This document shows, in pieces, positions 42,246 through 53,570 of a stretch of 64,000 nt of DNA. Source of the DNA: Myoxocephalus aenaeus (lineage: Eukaryota > Chordata > Actinopteri > Perciformes > Cottidae); contig JBAMJR010000100.1 in NCBI GenBank assembly GCA_038501785.1, positions 3,282,501 through 3,346,500 of the forward strand, in the 5' to 3' direction. Both the position numbers and the translations under genes were made by a program. Under the pieces are notes generated by a model. It was not told the DNA's origin. It saw only the letters and a list, made by a program, of their open reading frames with translations, and ran no database searches. Each line of letters starts with the position of its first letter. Within the stretch, counting starts at the first letter, position 1.

Positions 42246-42721
42246 TATACATATTCTTGTGCAATACTGTCACTATATTTTGTGCCTTATTTTTATTTAT
42301 ATATTTTTTTGGTCTTAAGCTTATTTTATTTTTTTCCTTAAAGATTATTGTAATTATGTGTTAGGAGCACCCAGCAAAATAAGCTTTTACTTGTACAGAA
42401 TAACTGCCTGTTATCTGTGCATATGACATTAAAACTATCTCTTGATCTCTTAAAATACCTGGGAATACACCTCAACACCAAACGAAATTTCACTAAATGC
42501 TTTACATTAGTATTTCTATGAATGAGACAAATAAACCTCCTTGTATCAATAAAAGGCAGTAACTGTACTTATACCAATGACCATTTGTTTATTCATTCAT
42601 TCATTCATTCTTCCACAAATGAAAACACTGATCAACCATAAAAACAATCTTTATGAAAAATATGAAACACGATATATACACACACACACACACACAACTG
42701 TACAAAACAGAATAAGGAAAC
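42246..42721. other. 3' region of the CXC-element gene
   Basis: AT-rich, no frame supported. A (CATT)n run lies at ~42,592-42,612, and TTTATT at ~42,587 is a minus-strand AATAAA that could serve the CXC gene. A (CA)n run is at 42,678-42,696. Confidence 0.5.
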
Positions 42722-44322
42722 TCAGCCCTCGGTTTCAGTGTCAGGACAGTCATCTTCCAGTTCCTCAGTTTCTTTTGTGTTGGCACAATTAGAACAACGA
42801 CATAAGTCTGTGCAACACAGTCCTGCAGAAACACAGGAACATCTGCCTGTCTCACAGGCACTTTTGCAGCCGCAGTGTATCACATGTAAAACACTGTCAG
42901 GGGCCGGATTTCTGGTCATCCAGGTGACGTGCAAGGTCCCATCCTCTATTCTCCAACCATGTCCAGCAGGTGATGGAGCACTTATGTTTCCTTGGAGACA
43001 GGACCTCATTATTGCAGCCTGGTAGTTTGCCCTTTTGCAGTGCTGATGGAGGGCATCAGTAGTAGGGGGAATGCATAATTCTGGCAAGGCCGATGATGCC
43101 ATACAGAAAGCCTTGTACCTAGATTCATTTACATTTTCGGCAGCTGGCTGATCATATAAGTGGCACACATACTGGCAAAGAAGTGCAAATGTTGACTGCT
43201 CCAAGTTAAAGTTGGTACCTAAACTTTTAAAAGCCTTAAGGTACGTCCTCTTGTGTTGTTTGGCACTTTGTCCCTTGTTCAGTCTGGCTGTCCGTCTGGC
43301 TCAACTCACTAGACTGTGTGGTTTCCGCACCTGATGGATAAGGTAGCATGTCCACGAGTGTATCTGTTGACAGAGTCTCTGCAAAAACCAGCTCGCAGAT
43401 GTTGCGCTTGTTGGGGATGTGAAACATCAGTTGGGGGAAATCACGAGTCAGCCTCTTCTTCAACATATCCTGTCTGCAACACAACAAAACAGTGACAATT
43501 AAGAGTCACAGGAGTACCATCAAAAGCAGAGAGTGGTGGAGGTGGTACAAGACATTTCAGGCTAGAACCCATCTGCCATACAGCACATTTAACACCAAAG
43601 ATGCTCAAGAAAGGCACACAACATCACAAACACACACAGTTCTCCTTGGTGCCGACTGGTACATGTCTGTGCAAACAGCGAGACTTAAAAACTGTTTCTC
43701 CAAACAAGCCTGTCACACACATTTTGTGTAAAGCTAGCCTTGCACATGACAAATAATAAGACTTGAGAGAAAAATGCATTGCAGTTACCTGTAGTCTGAA
43801 GCATCAAGACCTTCATTTCCTGTCACCAGTTCAACGAAGGCCTTCCTCAGCTGGCCCATTCTCAGCACCTCTTTGTTGACAATCAGCCTTTGGCGAATTA
43901 TCCTCTCACAGAATATCTTATAGCTGACATCAAACATGGGCTCATTCCTAAAACACATATGAATGAGAAGTAAAGAAATTAAGTGTTGTGATTGTGTGCA
44001 CATACAACAGAATGCAGTTTGAATGTTTACTTTTATAATGTTAAGTTATGAGCTCCTTGAAATGCAATATAATAAATAACTTACTGTTCTTTCTCTGGTT
44101 TTTCAGGCCTCGTCAAAAACCTGGTGTACTGATTGTAGCAGCCTTTGTGCTACTGCACCTCCAGAGCCACACAGTCTTTGTCTTTTATATGTATTAATAT
44201 ACTTTGGTCCTCCTTCAACTCTGCAGCTTTCTGCAATTGGCCTTAACGAAACAAAAAGGATAGTTCAATGAGTTTGTTGACATATTACTCACACATAATT
44301 GTACCTTTCAGTCACTCAACCA

Positions 44323-44358
<36 letters not shown>

Positions 44359-44909
44359 ACCTGCTGTTAATGTTTCAGCCTTTGAAAGAGGATCCCTTTG
44401 TCGTTTGCCTGCTCGGTTGATGAATTTCTCCTTTTTTTTTGCAAATTATGCACAGGGCAGGAAGGACGGGTCCAGAGCCTGCGATTGCCAGCCCTGACCT
44501 AGATCGCAGTTTCTTTGTTGGTAGAAGCCGATGGAATGGCCTCGTGGTCTTCCGTAGCTTCTTGCCTCTCACGTGCGAGACGTCTTTCCACCTTTGAGAT
44601 GGCGTTTTTGTCCGTAAATCTACGATAACACGTGTGATGGAAGCCAGCATCCTCGGGAATATTGTCAAACTCCACATCAACACAGTGTTTGAAGTTCTCA
44701 GCCACGTCCCGAGACTCACCCTTCAACCCGAGCCACTTTTGTAGGCTCGTCCTGAAAGTATTCCATCGTGCAGTGGTGAAATGATGTACCTCCTCGTGCT
44801 TCACTGAAGTTATATGCATATAACAATATTTGATTTTAGATGCAATAAGACAATCCGGTATATCTTCTTCGTCGTCCGTACTGCTCGACGAAGACACGGT
44901 GGCCGCCAT
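42722..44909 (-). pseudogene. Decayed four-exon gene, CXC (tesmin/TSO1-like) domain protein
   Basis: Exons inferred from splice sites with consistent phase: 44,361-44,909, 44,085-44,241, 43,789-43,947, 42,722-43,473. Exon 1 reads MAATVSSSSSTDDEED, then a W/H/C-rich segment (RWNTFRTSLQKWLGLKGES; HHTCYRRFTD) and CIICKKK. Exon 2 has HKGCYNQYTRFL. The last exon has RANYQAAI, PAGHGW, WMTRNPAPD and a cysteine cluster (HCGCKSAC, CSCVSAGLCC, CRCSNC) that fits a CXC zinc-binding domain. I remember similar proteins in fish and cnidarians, linked to mobile DNA, but cannot name the family. Breaks: frame changes near 44,512, in an A-run near 44,430 and near 43,240, and a TAG in exon 2 near 44,143. A middle section may be deleted at 43,240. 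Confidence 0.72.
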
Positions 44910-45190
44910 CTTGCAACTCTGTTGACAAAAATCAGCTACCTTATTGGTGTAGCATGATGACGTGTCGAACCGTGCCACCACTCGCGAGCAAGATATTATT
45001 ACGCTCTGAAGAAAATAGTTCTGCGTAAAACATAGACGCATCGAGAATCGACTGGAAATTCAGCGACAAACTTTTTTTTGGTCGCTTAGCACGACTCGTT
45101 CTTTTTTATGAGCTAAAGATTGTGTAGATGCGCGACTGTGGAGCGGGAATCATTTTCTAGAAGACTTTTCGTGCTTCACCTTGCGGCCTA
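44902..45190 (-). repeat. Right terminal inverted repeat of the CXC element
   Basis: Inverted partner of 41,582-41,860. It contains the presumed promoter and start codon (minus strand, 44,909) of the internal gene, in the YY1-like context CAAGATGGCGGC. Confidence 0.9.
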
Positions 45191-45194
45191 TATA

Positions 45195-46737
45195 GGCTGC
45201 AGTCGAATAGTCCATTTTGGTTAGGAACCTTCCTAACTGAGTGAAATGACCCGGAAGTACCTCAGTGGCCGCCATGATAAGTGCCGGTCGAATTGTCCAA
45301 ACGCAAAGGAAAGGAGCTTCAATGCTTCCTAACTTAGCTCCTTTAGCATAGGAACCCCTGGACATTCCTTTATGAAAGGAAAGGAGAGAATGCTGACCCA
45401 CAATTCCTTGCGGCGGCAACATTTAAAGTGATGAAAGAGTTAAACTGGACGAGCTCTACAGTCTGACTCATGTTTCTGATTATCATCTTTTTAATCAACT
45501 ATTTTGTGACATTACAATAAAACATATCAAGTCAACACGAGTTTTGTGGCGTTTCATAAACTGTTGTCTGCATATTTTTATCATCCGATTATAATCTGCA
45601 TATAGATAAACCATAACAACAACAAAAGATATGAGACAAACATATATGAAACACAAAAGAGACAGTGTAGTAGCTTTGTACTCTCTGTGAAAAATACGTT
45701 GAATGAAGGAATATGAAATTCCTTCGTTCATTTCTATTCCAACCTCGTTATTAAAGTAATACTATGAACCGGGTTTGTTTATGTCGTTATGACACAACAC
45801 TGTAAGAAGACGGACGAAGTATCCAAGCTGCACTTTTTGTAGTCCATCTTCGGAACATTGTAGTTTCACTGCTGACTGCAGACTGACGTCACTAGCATGC
45901 GCCTGCCGTCGCGTCATAATTACGTCGCTTATGCCGTGTTCACACCAAAAGAGTTGCGAAATATTCGCGCGTCCAGATTACATGTTAAGTCAATGCACAG
46001 CCGCGTTAGGTTGCGAAAAAGCGGATTTGTCGCCGGGCGGCGCGATACTGGCGAAATGGCGTTGCGAATATTCGCAACTCCGCTTTTTCGCTTTTTCGCC
46101 TTTTCGCTGGCGATGAAATAATTCATCGCCAGCGAAAAATTCGCCCGACGCGGAGTTGCGAAAGCCAATCAGCGTTGAGAAGCTCCGCCCGGCATCACCG
46201 CCGTTCTGCCGTCACTGAATCAAACTGCGGGTCCGCTGAAGGAGCGCTGGAAGCGGCTTCATTCAGACACTCGTCCTGGAGGAGTCGGAGCTGTGTGCGA
46301 CTACGGATAATATTATGAACCCAGACACGGGGGCGTTTGATGTTCCGACGTTTGTGGGACTTTCTCAACAAGTATAACGCAGAACTAGTGGTTATTTCAA
46401 TGGTCAATGGCGGAAATAGTAAATGTTTTCACTGACATGGAGATAAGCCCCGCCCCCTTTCCCCAGCGATGGTTGCGAAAAACGAATTAACCACTAGAGC
46501 GAGTTTTTTGCCGGGCGGCGCGATATAGGCGAAGTGGCGTTGCGAATATTCGCAACTGTTTTGGTGTGAACACGGCATTAGGGAAAGTGGAGTCGGATTT
46601 GCCAAACACCGCGGTTGTCTCCTCATGAATTCTCCTTCCCATCTTTCCTTAACCCCGTGACGTTTTCCACAGAGGTTAAGGAAAAGTGTTTCGGGTCAGA
46701 CGTTAGGAGGTAATTATTTGACTATTCGACCGCAGCC
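45195..46737. mobile_element. GGCTGC-ended TIR element, split by a later insertion
   Basis: Third copy of the element at 7,104-7,500 and 52,219-52,742; starts GGCTGCAGTCGAATAGTCC and ends TTGACTATTCGACCGCAGCC. Its flanks (ATA and TAG) do not match, unlike the other copies, so its surroundings were rearranged, perhaps by the CXC element that abuts it. It is interrupted at 45,932 and also carries an unmatched A/T-rich stretch at ~45,430-45,790. No gene. Confidence 0.75.
45932..46577. mobile_element. 646-bp TIR element flanked by TTA (PIF/Harbinger-like)
   Basis: Inverted ends TGCCGTGTTCACACCAAAA and TTTTGGTGTGAACACGGCA, ~36 bp in all, with TTA on both sides (45,929-45,931 and 46,578-46,580). 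The unoccupied sites GTCGCTTAGGGAAAG near 52,569 and, reversed, near 7,268 show exactly one TTA. A motif around GCCGGGCGGCGCGATA plus GCGTTGCGAATATTCGCAAC is repeated near both ends. No transposase; the TTA target fits PIF/Harbinger. Confidence 0.88.
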
Positions 46738-47654
46738 TAGCTCTCCATCGACTGCGTGGCCCAGTGCATGATGGGAAACGCCTGGTTGTTGCCACATCAG
46801 AGAGCTGATTGGCTCTTAGATCTGACAGCAAACACCACGTATTGTAGAAAATCCTTATTTTATGTGTAGTTGTAATACTTAAAGCTCGATTGTTGACTAT
46901 TAGTCTCATGTTTAATCTAAACACATATCTTGTGTTGTTGATGATAATAAAGCTTATTTATATAACACATATCTAAACCAGTAGTAATGTATTTCCTAGG
47001 CAGATATAAAAAGAACAAAGGATGCAGCTACACATACATTTCTACATAAATATATATTCATGAACACATCCAAACGTGGTCTGTAATCTACAAGTAGACT
47101 ACGGATCGGAAATTAACAGGAAGTCATTTTTCTGTGATTCCTGTGTATACTTTGAAGGCAGCTGAAAACGCCTCCTGCTGCGGCCGCCTGCTCTCGTCTG
47201 GATTCCAGGAGAGAAGCAGCTCTTTGAACGAACCCAACATCTCTGTGGATCACACACTTTAATTAAATCTATTTCTAAGACTCAAATGCAGCTGGTTATT
47301 GATTGAACTGATCAGATAAATCACAGAAACACCAGGTCATGCACAGCGTTTAATCATTATAAGAATGAGAGAGGGAAACCGACATACTACAAATCTAATT
47401 ATAGATTATAATATTAAATATTTTTCTTTTTTAGGTGAAACTACATTCGATCACTGAATCATACCCACTCAAATGAAACACATTAAAAACAAACTAACTT
47501 AAACTATGTTGTCTCATGCAAAGTCAAAACCAGGATTTTAGAAATACTGAAGTCCCTTAATAATACATGTTTGACTTGCCACCAAAAACATCTGTACGTA
47601 AGTATTTTTTTCTTTTTCACGTTATATATTAATTTACAGGTTAATAAATGATCA
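46738..47654. other. Spacer upstream of ZNF F
   Basis: Bases 46,740-47,250 have no match in the window and no supported gene. Bases 47,250-47,654 are the shared distal upstream block (reverse of 11,331-11,690). Confidence 0.5.
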
Positions 47655-47946
47655 AAAACTACATAATATCCAATATCAGGCAATGAGAAAATGCACCGGT
47701 GCTTTTAAAACAACTCCAACGGCGGCACTACCGGTGGAAATGGGTGAAAGGCCTCTAGAATTACAAAGAGCGCAGTTGGCATTAAGTTATTGGTTTAATC
47801 TACAGGGCCTTTTATTATTATTTATTAATAATGCAAGTACGAGACATCCTGATCCACACTCCATACCAGTTGGTGGCGGTAATGCACCAAACAGTTGTTT
47901 GCCCACCGCCAATAAACCGTAAAAAAGAAGAAGAAGAAGAAGAAGA
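47655..47946 (+). mobile_element. 5'-truncated LINE tail (I/Nimb-like), copy F
   Basis: Plus-strand MRKCTGAFKTTPTAALPVEM, 3' UTR with CCAGTTGGTGGCGGTAATG, and a GAA tail of about seven units at 47,924-47,946, pointing at the ZNF F promoter. Confidence 0.75.
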
Positions 47947-48282
47947 CCCGGATGTTCCTCCATTAGCAACATGGCGGCTACCGTCAGTAGCAATAGCAGC
48001 GTCTCGTTGTGTTGGTAAAGTGTCAGGTAGCTCCTTCAGTACTGATCCAGCAGAGTCTCTGTATGTCTGGATAAACCTTCTGAATGGACTTCTAGATGTT
48101 CGCCTTCGTTCCCGGATGTTGTTCCTCTGACTCATCTCCCGGTAACCTACAAAGATTTTGAAGTTAGCTTAGCATGCTACAAACAGACCGACGGGGACGG
48201 AAGTCAGCGACCCAGTGAACCCCAGTTTAATGGAGAGGAAACGGAGTTTGTGCAGAGAAAACGTTTCTGTCGTTGTGTGAAA
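47947..48282 (+). promoter_or_regulatory. Conserved upstream block of ZNF F
   Basis: Probable promoter and 5' UTR; AACATGGCGGCTACC near 47,969-47,983 (YY1-like). On the other strand the MSQRNN frame is open to 47,818 but one CAA codon is missing. Confidence 0.5.
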
Positions 48283-50117
48283 ATGTATAAAGTCCAAATG
48301 ATGTTTGAAAGAACGATAGCAGAGTACGAGGAGGAACTTTCTAGATCAATAGAGGAGCACGAGCGACAACGGAGACTACAGGACGCTGTTTTCAACCCGG
48401 AAGTCCGGATACAAAGAGCAGGTTGGTTCTGTTTGTTTGTTTATCACTTTAAACTGATGTAACCAGTTCTGGAGGAAGTATTCACATCATGTACTGAGGT
48501 AGAGTTACAGGTACTGTACTGAAGTATTTAAACACGTTCATACTTTTTACAGTACTACATCTCAGAGGTGAATATTGTACTCTTTACTGTACATCTTAGA
48601 GGTACATAGTACTTTTTTTTTTTTTTTTACTGAACTACACCTCAGGGGTGAATATTTTACATTTTTACTGTACTACATCTCAGAGGTACATGTTGTACTC
48701 GTTACTCTACTACATCTCATATGTATATATTGTATTCTTTACTGTACTACACCTCAGGGATACATATTGTACTTTTTTACTGTACTACATCTCAGATGTA
48801 CATATTGTACTTTTTACTGTAGTACACCTCTGATGTACATATTGTATTCTTTACATTAAAGAGGACCAGGATGACCCAGAGCCCCCACACATTAAAGAGG
48901 AACAGGTTGACCCAGAGCCCCCACACACTAAAGAGGAACAGGTTGACCCAGAGCCCCAACACATGAAAGAGGAACAGGATGACCCCGAGCCCCGACACAT
49001 TAAAGAGGAACAGGATGACCCCGAGCCCCGACACATTAAAGAGGAACAGGATGACCCAGAGCCCCGACACATTAAAGAGCAACAGGATGACCCAGAGCCC
49101 CGACACATTAAAGAGGAACAGGATGACCCAGAGCCCCGACACATTAAAGAGGAACAGGATGACCCAGAGCCCCGACACACTAAAGAGGAACAGGAGGAAC
49201 TCTGGACCAGTCAGGAGGGAGAGCAGCTTCAAGGGCTGGAGGAGGCTGGTATCAAGTTATCATTCACTCCTGTAAAGAGTGAAGATGATGATGAAGAAGA
49301 AGCTCAGTCCTCACAGCTTCATCAAAGACAAACTGAACCGATGGAAACTGGAGCTGATTGTGGAGAATCAGAACCAGAGACTGATGAGACTGGAGACTCG
49401 TCTGAACCTGAGACTGATGACAGTAGAGATTTGAAGGAGACTCAGGAACCTCAGTCAGCTTCAAACCCTCTGCAAAACAATGAAGTACCTGTAAGTGATG
49501 TGAACTGTAGTACTGGAAATACATCAATCAGCTCGCCTGAATGTGCTGGAAGCTCTGACCACAAGGTACGTCTGAAGAGACACACTAGATCCAAAACAGG
49601 AGTGAAAGCATTTAGTTGTTCTGTGTGTAGTAAAATATTTTCACATAAGGGACACCTGAAAAGTCACATGATTCTCCACACAGGAGTGAAAGCATTTAGT
49701 TGTTCTTTATGTGGTAAAACATTTTCATATCGGGGAAACCTGAAAAGTCACATGATTCTCCACACAGGAGTGAAAGCATTTAGTTGTTCTTCATGTGGTA
49801 AAACATTTTCACATAAGGTAAGCCTGAACCGTCACATGACTATCCACACAGGAGTGAAAGCATTTAGTTGTTCTGTGTGTAGTAAAACATTTTCACGAAA
49901 GGGACACCTGAACGAGCACATGATTCTCCACACAGGAGTGAAAGCATTTAGTTGTTCAGTTTGTGGTAAAACATTTTCACTTAAGGTAAGCCTGAACTAT
50001 CACATGACTATCCACACAGGAGTGAAAGCATTTAGTTGTTCAGTTTGTGGTAAATCATTTTCACTCAAGTCAACTCTGAAACGACATTTAAAACTCCACA
50101 CTAGAGAAACAACTTAG
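48283..50117 (+). CDS. C2H2 zinc-finger protein, copy F (6 fingers)
   Basis: Exons 48,283-48,421 and 48,862-50,117; about 464 residues. Exon 1 is the short form, altered to MYKVQMMFERTIAEYEEEL. Nine acidic repeats; most read KEEQDDPEPRHI with Arg where other copies have Pro. Hinge VKSEDDDEEE, degenerate finger, six fingers with helix residues HGHS, YGNS, HVSR, RGHE, LVSY, LSTR. Linkers are all TGVK. AATAAA at 50,194-50,199. Although F is the inverted partner of A, their finger sets differ completely except near the last, so fingers changed much faster than the flanks. Confidence 0.87.
48535..49185 (+). repeat. Intronic and coding minisatellites of ZNF F
   Basis: About eight ~38-bp intron units (48,535-48,857; one has a run of about 18 T at ~48,612) followed by nine 36-bp coding units (48,862-49,185). 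Units 4-9 share the CCCCGACAC variant, a local spread of one mutation. Confidence 0.92.
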
Positions 50118-51117
50118 TCGTGGAGTTTGCTCAACATGATTCTCCCGTCTCTGTTAATTATCAAATCACAAGTGTATTGATAAGAGCATCTGAAATAAAT
50201 GAGACATAGTTAAACACTTAAACTGTCAGGCTGATACAGACTGCAAAAATAATAAGTTTATTCAGCAAAGATGAACCTACACATCAATTTACATTCTGTT
50301 GGTATTTGTTTCTATGATATTGTCTCATGCTTCATTTAATGTCATGTATATATTAATTATAATTGTTTTACGTTGTCAAATTATTCCATGTCCCTGATGC
50401 CGCACCATGGTTTGAGCTGAATTATCATAGGTGATGAAACTGAGGGAAATATTAACCTTCTTTCTCTTCAGCAATGTTTTCGCTCCAGTTTAAACTCATT
50501 ACTTCCTTGATTTAGTTTTACTGTAGAAACTGCAGTTTTGTTCCATAACTGAAGAATGACTGAATTGAGAAAATAATTGTTTAAATATCTCCATCCTTCT
50601 TTCTTCAACATCATTCTCTACTGATCCATCTCTTTGAGATTAAGGGGTTCTGTCCTTTTATTTTAGGACGTGAATATTTTACCTTTTGTTGACCGAACTT
50701 TCTCTTTGATTCACTACTATTGTAACAGCTGTTCAAGTAATCTGCCAATGTTTTCACTAAAATGACTTCAGATTAATTTTGTACTTCCATATTTACCCCA
50801 GTGTTGGTAGCTAAACTGCAGCAGCCTGTTTTTCTATTTAACCAGAGCAACCGAGGCTCTGGTTGTTTGTCTGTCTGTCTGTTTTTGATGAATAAATCAT
50901 AAGAAACAGAAATGTTGCCTGCATGTATCACATACTCATAGTGCGAGACAAAACACCATCTGAAAATTAATTGAGTTAAAAAAAATGTACACAGAGAAAA
51001 TTGAGAGAAAAGCCTTTTGTCTTAAAAATAGCCTGGAGGTGATTAGCCTAGCTTAGCACAACAGCTGGAGAAGGCTTCGTATCTAAAAAGATGAAGTTTT
51101 CAATCACTTCAGACATT
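50118..51117. other. 3' flank of ZNF F
   Basis: Shared AT-rich flank, then 50,975-51,117, which is missing from the left arm but present near 25,020-25,110. No other gene seen. Confidence 0.6.
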
Positions 51118-52176
51118 GGGTACATCTCAAGTCTCTAAATTGTCGTTTCCTCGCTCCTCGATTGAACCGTCCCGAAGCTCTTATTCGGCTCTTATTCGGC
51201 TCGGAGGAGCGAAGAGCGAAATTGGAGGAGTCATGATCGAGGAGCCCCGAGGGCAGGCTTCCAGGAAGTGTTTTAACGTTGGACACGCCCCCTCACTGTT
51301 CATCTGTTATGTGATTGGACGCTGCAGCTGAGCGGACTGATCGCTGGAGTTTCATACCAAAGACGATCACAGATTAAACTCAAGTTATATATTATATCTT
51401 TTCTTATTCACCATCTGGTTAAAATATGTTCATAGTAGGTCTGAACAACAAAAGGACCACAAACAACTGTCTTCAAAGATTTGATCTGTTTCCCTCAATA
51501 ACTTTTATGTATGTAATAAAAATCAGAGAGCTGGAGAGAGGAAACACTTGTTTACAACACGTAATGAAGAGAAACTATATTTATATTGTGGGTTATTTTA
51601 TAATGATGTCACAATCAGAATTTCAAAACATACCGACGTAAATAATAAATAAATAAATAAGACTCATTCCGCTGGTAGAAATGGATCCTGCGCGTATAAG
51701 CAGGACACATCACAGTATAAAAATACTCAATGCAGTTTATTAAACGGTAACAGCCGAGAAAACATCTCCACTCTGACACTCATGATAACTATTCTTTATT
51801 AATATAAGTAGGAATTTAACACCATTAAATCAACTGAAAACATACGATCATTTTTATCAATATTTTAAGTGCATTTTTATTGGAATGTTTGCTAAAAACT
51901 CTCCGGACAAAACTCTGTCAGCTGTTAAAGCGACTGACAGCTGATCAGATGTGATCAGCTGTCAGTCGGCTGCAGTCATCAGAACCCGACGTCGCTTCAC
52001 GTGACGCTTCAGAGGAAAGGACGTCTCATGTCTCCAAAACATATTTCCTCCCGTCTTCTCTCCTCGCTTGGTTTCCTTGCGTCTCTCCATGTATCCCTGG
52101 TGGGAGGGACTAAGACGCAAGGAAAGGACGCAAGTGAGGGAAACGGGGATGCAGTTTAGAGACTTGAGATTCACCC
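51118..52176. mobile_element. GGGT-ended TIR element, complete (1,059 bp)
   Basis: Ends GGGTACATCTCAAGTCTCTA and its near complement TAGAGACTTGAGATTCACCC; ATT on both sides (51,115-51,117 and 52,177-52,179). The homologous site near 25,107 is empty (AGACATTGTTATT). It contains the 17-bp perfect inverted repeat (51,931-51,947 and 51,952-51,968). Open frames inside lack known domains, so it looks non-autonomous or composite. Confidence 0.78.
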
Positions 52177-52218
52177 ATTGTTATTCCAGCAGAAGGGTTC
52201 ACAAGTCGAGCAGACCAA

Positions 52219-52742
52219 GGCTGCGGTCGAATAGTCCATTTTGGTTAGGAACCTTCCTAACTGAGTGAAATGACCCGGAAGTACCTAAGTGGCCGCCATG
52301 ATAAGTGCCGGTCGAATTGTCCAAACGCAAAGGAAAGGAGCTTCAATGCTTCCTAACTTAGCTCCTTTAGCATAGGAACCACTGGACCTTCCTTTATGAA
52401 AGGAAAGGTGAGAATGCCGACCCACAATTCCTTGCGGCCGCAACATTTAAAGTGACGTATCATTCGGCCGTTCACGAGAACAAACGAGATGGACTACAAC
52501 ATTGTAGTTTCACCGCTGCAGACAGATCGACGTCACTAACATGCGCCTGCCGTCGCGTCATAACTACGTCGCTTAGGGAAAGTGGAGTCGGATTTGCCAA
52601 ACACCGCGGTTGTCTTCTCCTAACTCCTCATGAATTCTCCTTCCCATCTTTCCTTAACCCCTTGACGTTTTCCACAGAGGTTAAGGAAAAGTGCTTAGGG
52701 TTAGACGTTAGGCGGTAGTTATTGGACTATTCGACCGCAGCC
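52219..52742. mobile_element. GGCTGC-ended TIR element, CAA target duplication (right arm)
   Basis: Full 524-bp version: GGCTGCGGTCGAATAGTCC start, GGACTATTCGACCGCAGCC end, CAA at 52,216-52,218 and 52,743-52,745. No transposase. Confidence 0.87.
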
Positions 52743-53570
52743 CAACTTAACGTTTTAGTGTCGACCGACTTCCTGTCGATCCTGATGACTTTAAACATGA
52801 CGGCACCACCTAGTGGACTGGAAAAGCATTTTTATTTGCAATATTAGTATATTAAATAATAAAGATACATTTGATACAAGAATGTTACGCAAAATATCAA
52901 GATATTATGCTGCATTGATGCATTTTAGAGAAATGTAACACAAAGTTATATGAAAGAAGAAAGGAAAGTTACAAAGAATGTTTGACTTTAATCGATTTTG
53001 GAAACCTGGATGGAAAAACTGTATTTCTATTTGACGCCATGTTTCTTTCTTTTCTTTTGCAGGCAAATTACTTAAATTGTAACAAAAGAGATGCAAACAT
53101 TATTATTAATATTATTAATATCATTTTATTCTTGAGGAATATTTAATTTTGCACTTTAACTCCACGTCACAGGACAACGAGCCTCGTTCGTCTCCTTCAT
53201 TTGTAAATTAAAGGAGATTTCTAAAAAGTTACCTCAGCTTTCTTTTTAGGAACTTCTGTTCGCTTATGAACAAACTTCACCGCTGTGCTTTTTCTTTAAC
53301 ATTCTCACGTGAAACGATGATGTGACGTTTATCTCTGGAGTTTGATTTTGCTGTACAGATAAACATTTAAAAAATGTATAAAACTGTTTGTAATATTCAC
53401 GTCAGTGGTGTAAAGTGACATGAGAACATTTACTCAAGTACAATACTGAGGTACTTGTACTTTCCTTGAGTATTTACTGCTTACACTGCGATTCAGAGGG
53501 AAATGTCTCACTTTCCACTTCAGTTACATTTCAGATCGTTTCTCAATACCAAGTACGCTAAGTACTTCAG
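52743..53570. other. Right-arm non-coding block with hAT-like MITE fragment
   Basis: Contains the unoccupied Gypsy target (CCGT region near 52,797-52,803) and, at 53,402-53,540, a CAGTGGTGTAAAGTGAC-started MITE-like fragment. No gene seen. Confidence 0.55.

Larger units (their letters stand above)
41582..45190 (-). mobile_element. 3.6-kb inverted-repeat element with a CXC-domain gene
   Basis: Ends TAGGCCACAAGGTGAA (41,582) and its complement TTCACCTTGCGGCCTA (45,190), followed inward by long inverted repeats, ~240 bp of which are highly similar. TAT flanks both ends (41,579-41,581 and 45,191-45,193), a possible 3-bp target duplication. Inside is a decayed four-exon minus-strand gene and a SINE/LINE tail. 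I see no DDE transposase, so either the encoded protein acts in movement in a way I do not recognise, or this is a non-autonomous or captured form. Not present in the homologous parts of other units. Confidence 0.75.

Noticed and set aside
45897..46168. Open frames in the 45.9-46.6 kb element
   Set aside because: They overlap on both strands of GC-rich inverted repeats and show no transposase features.
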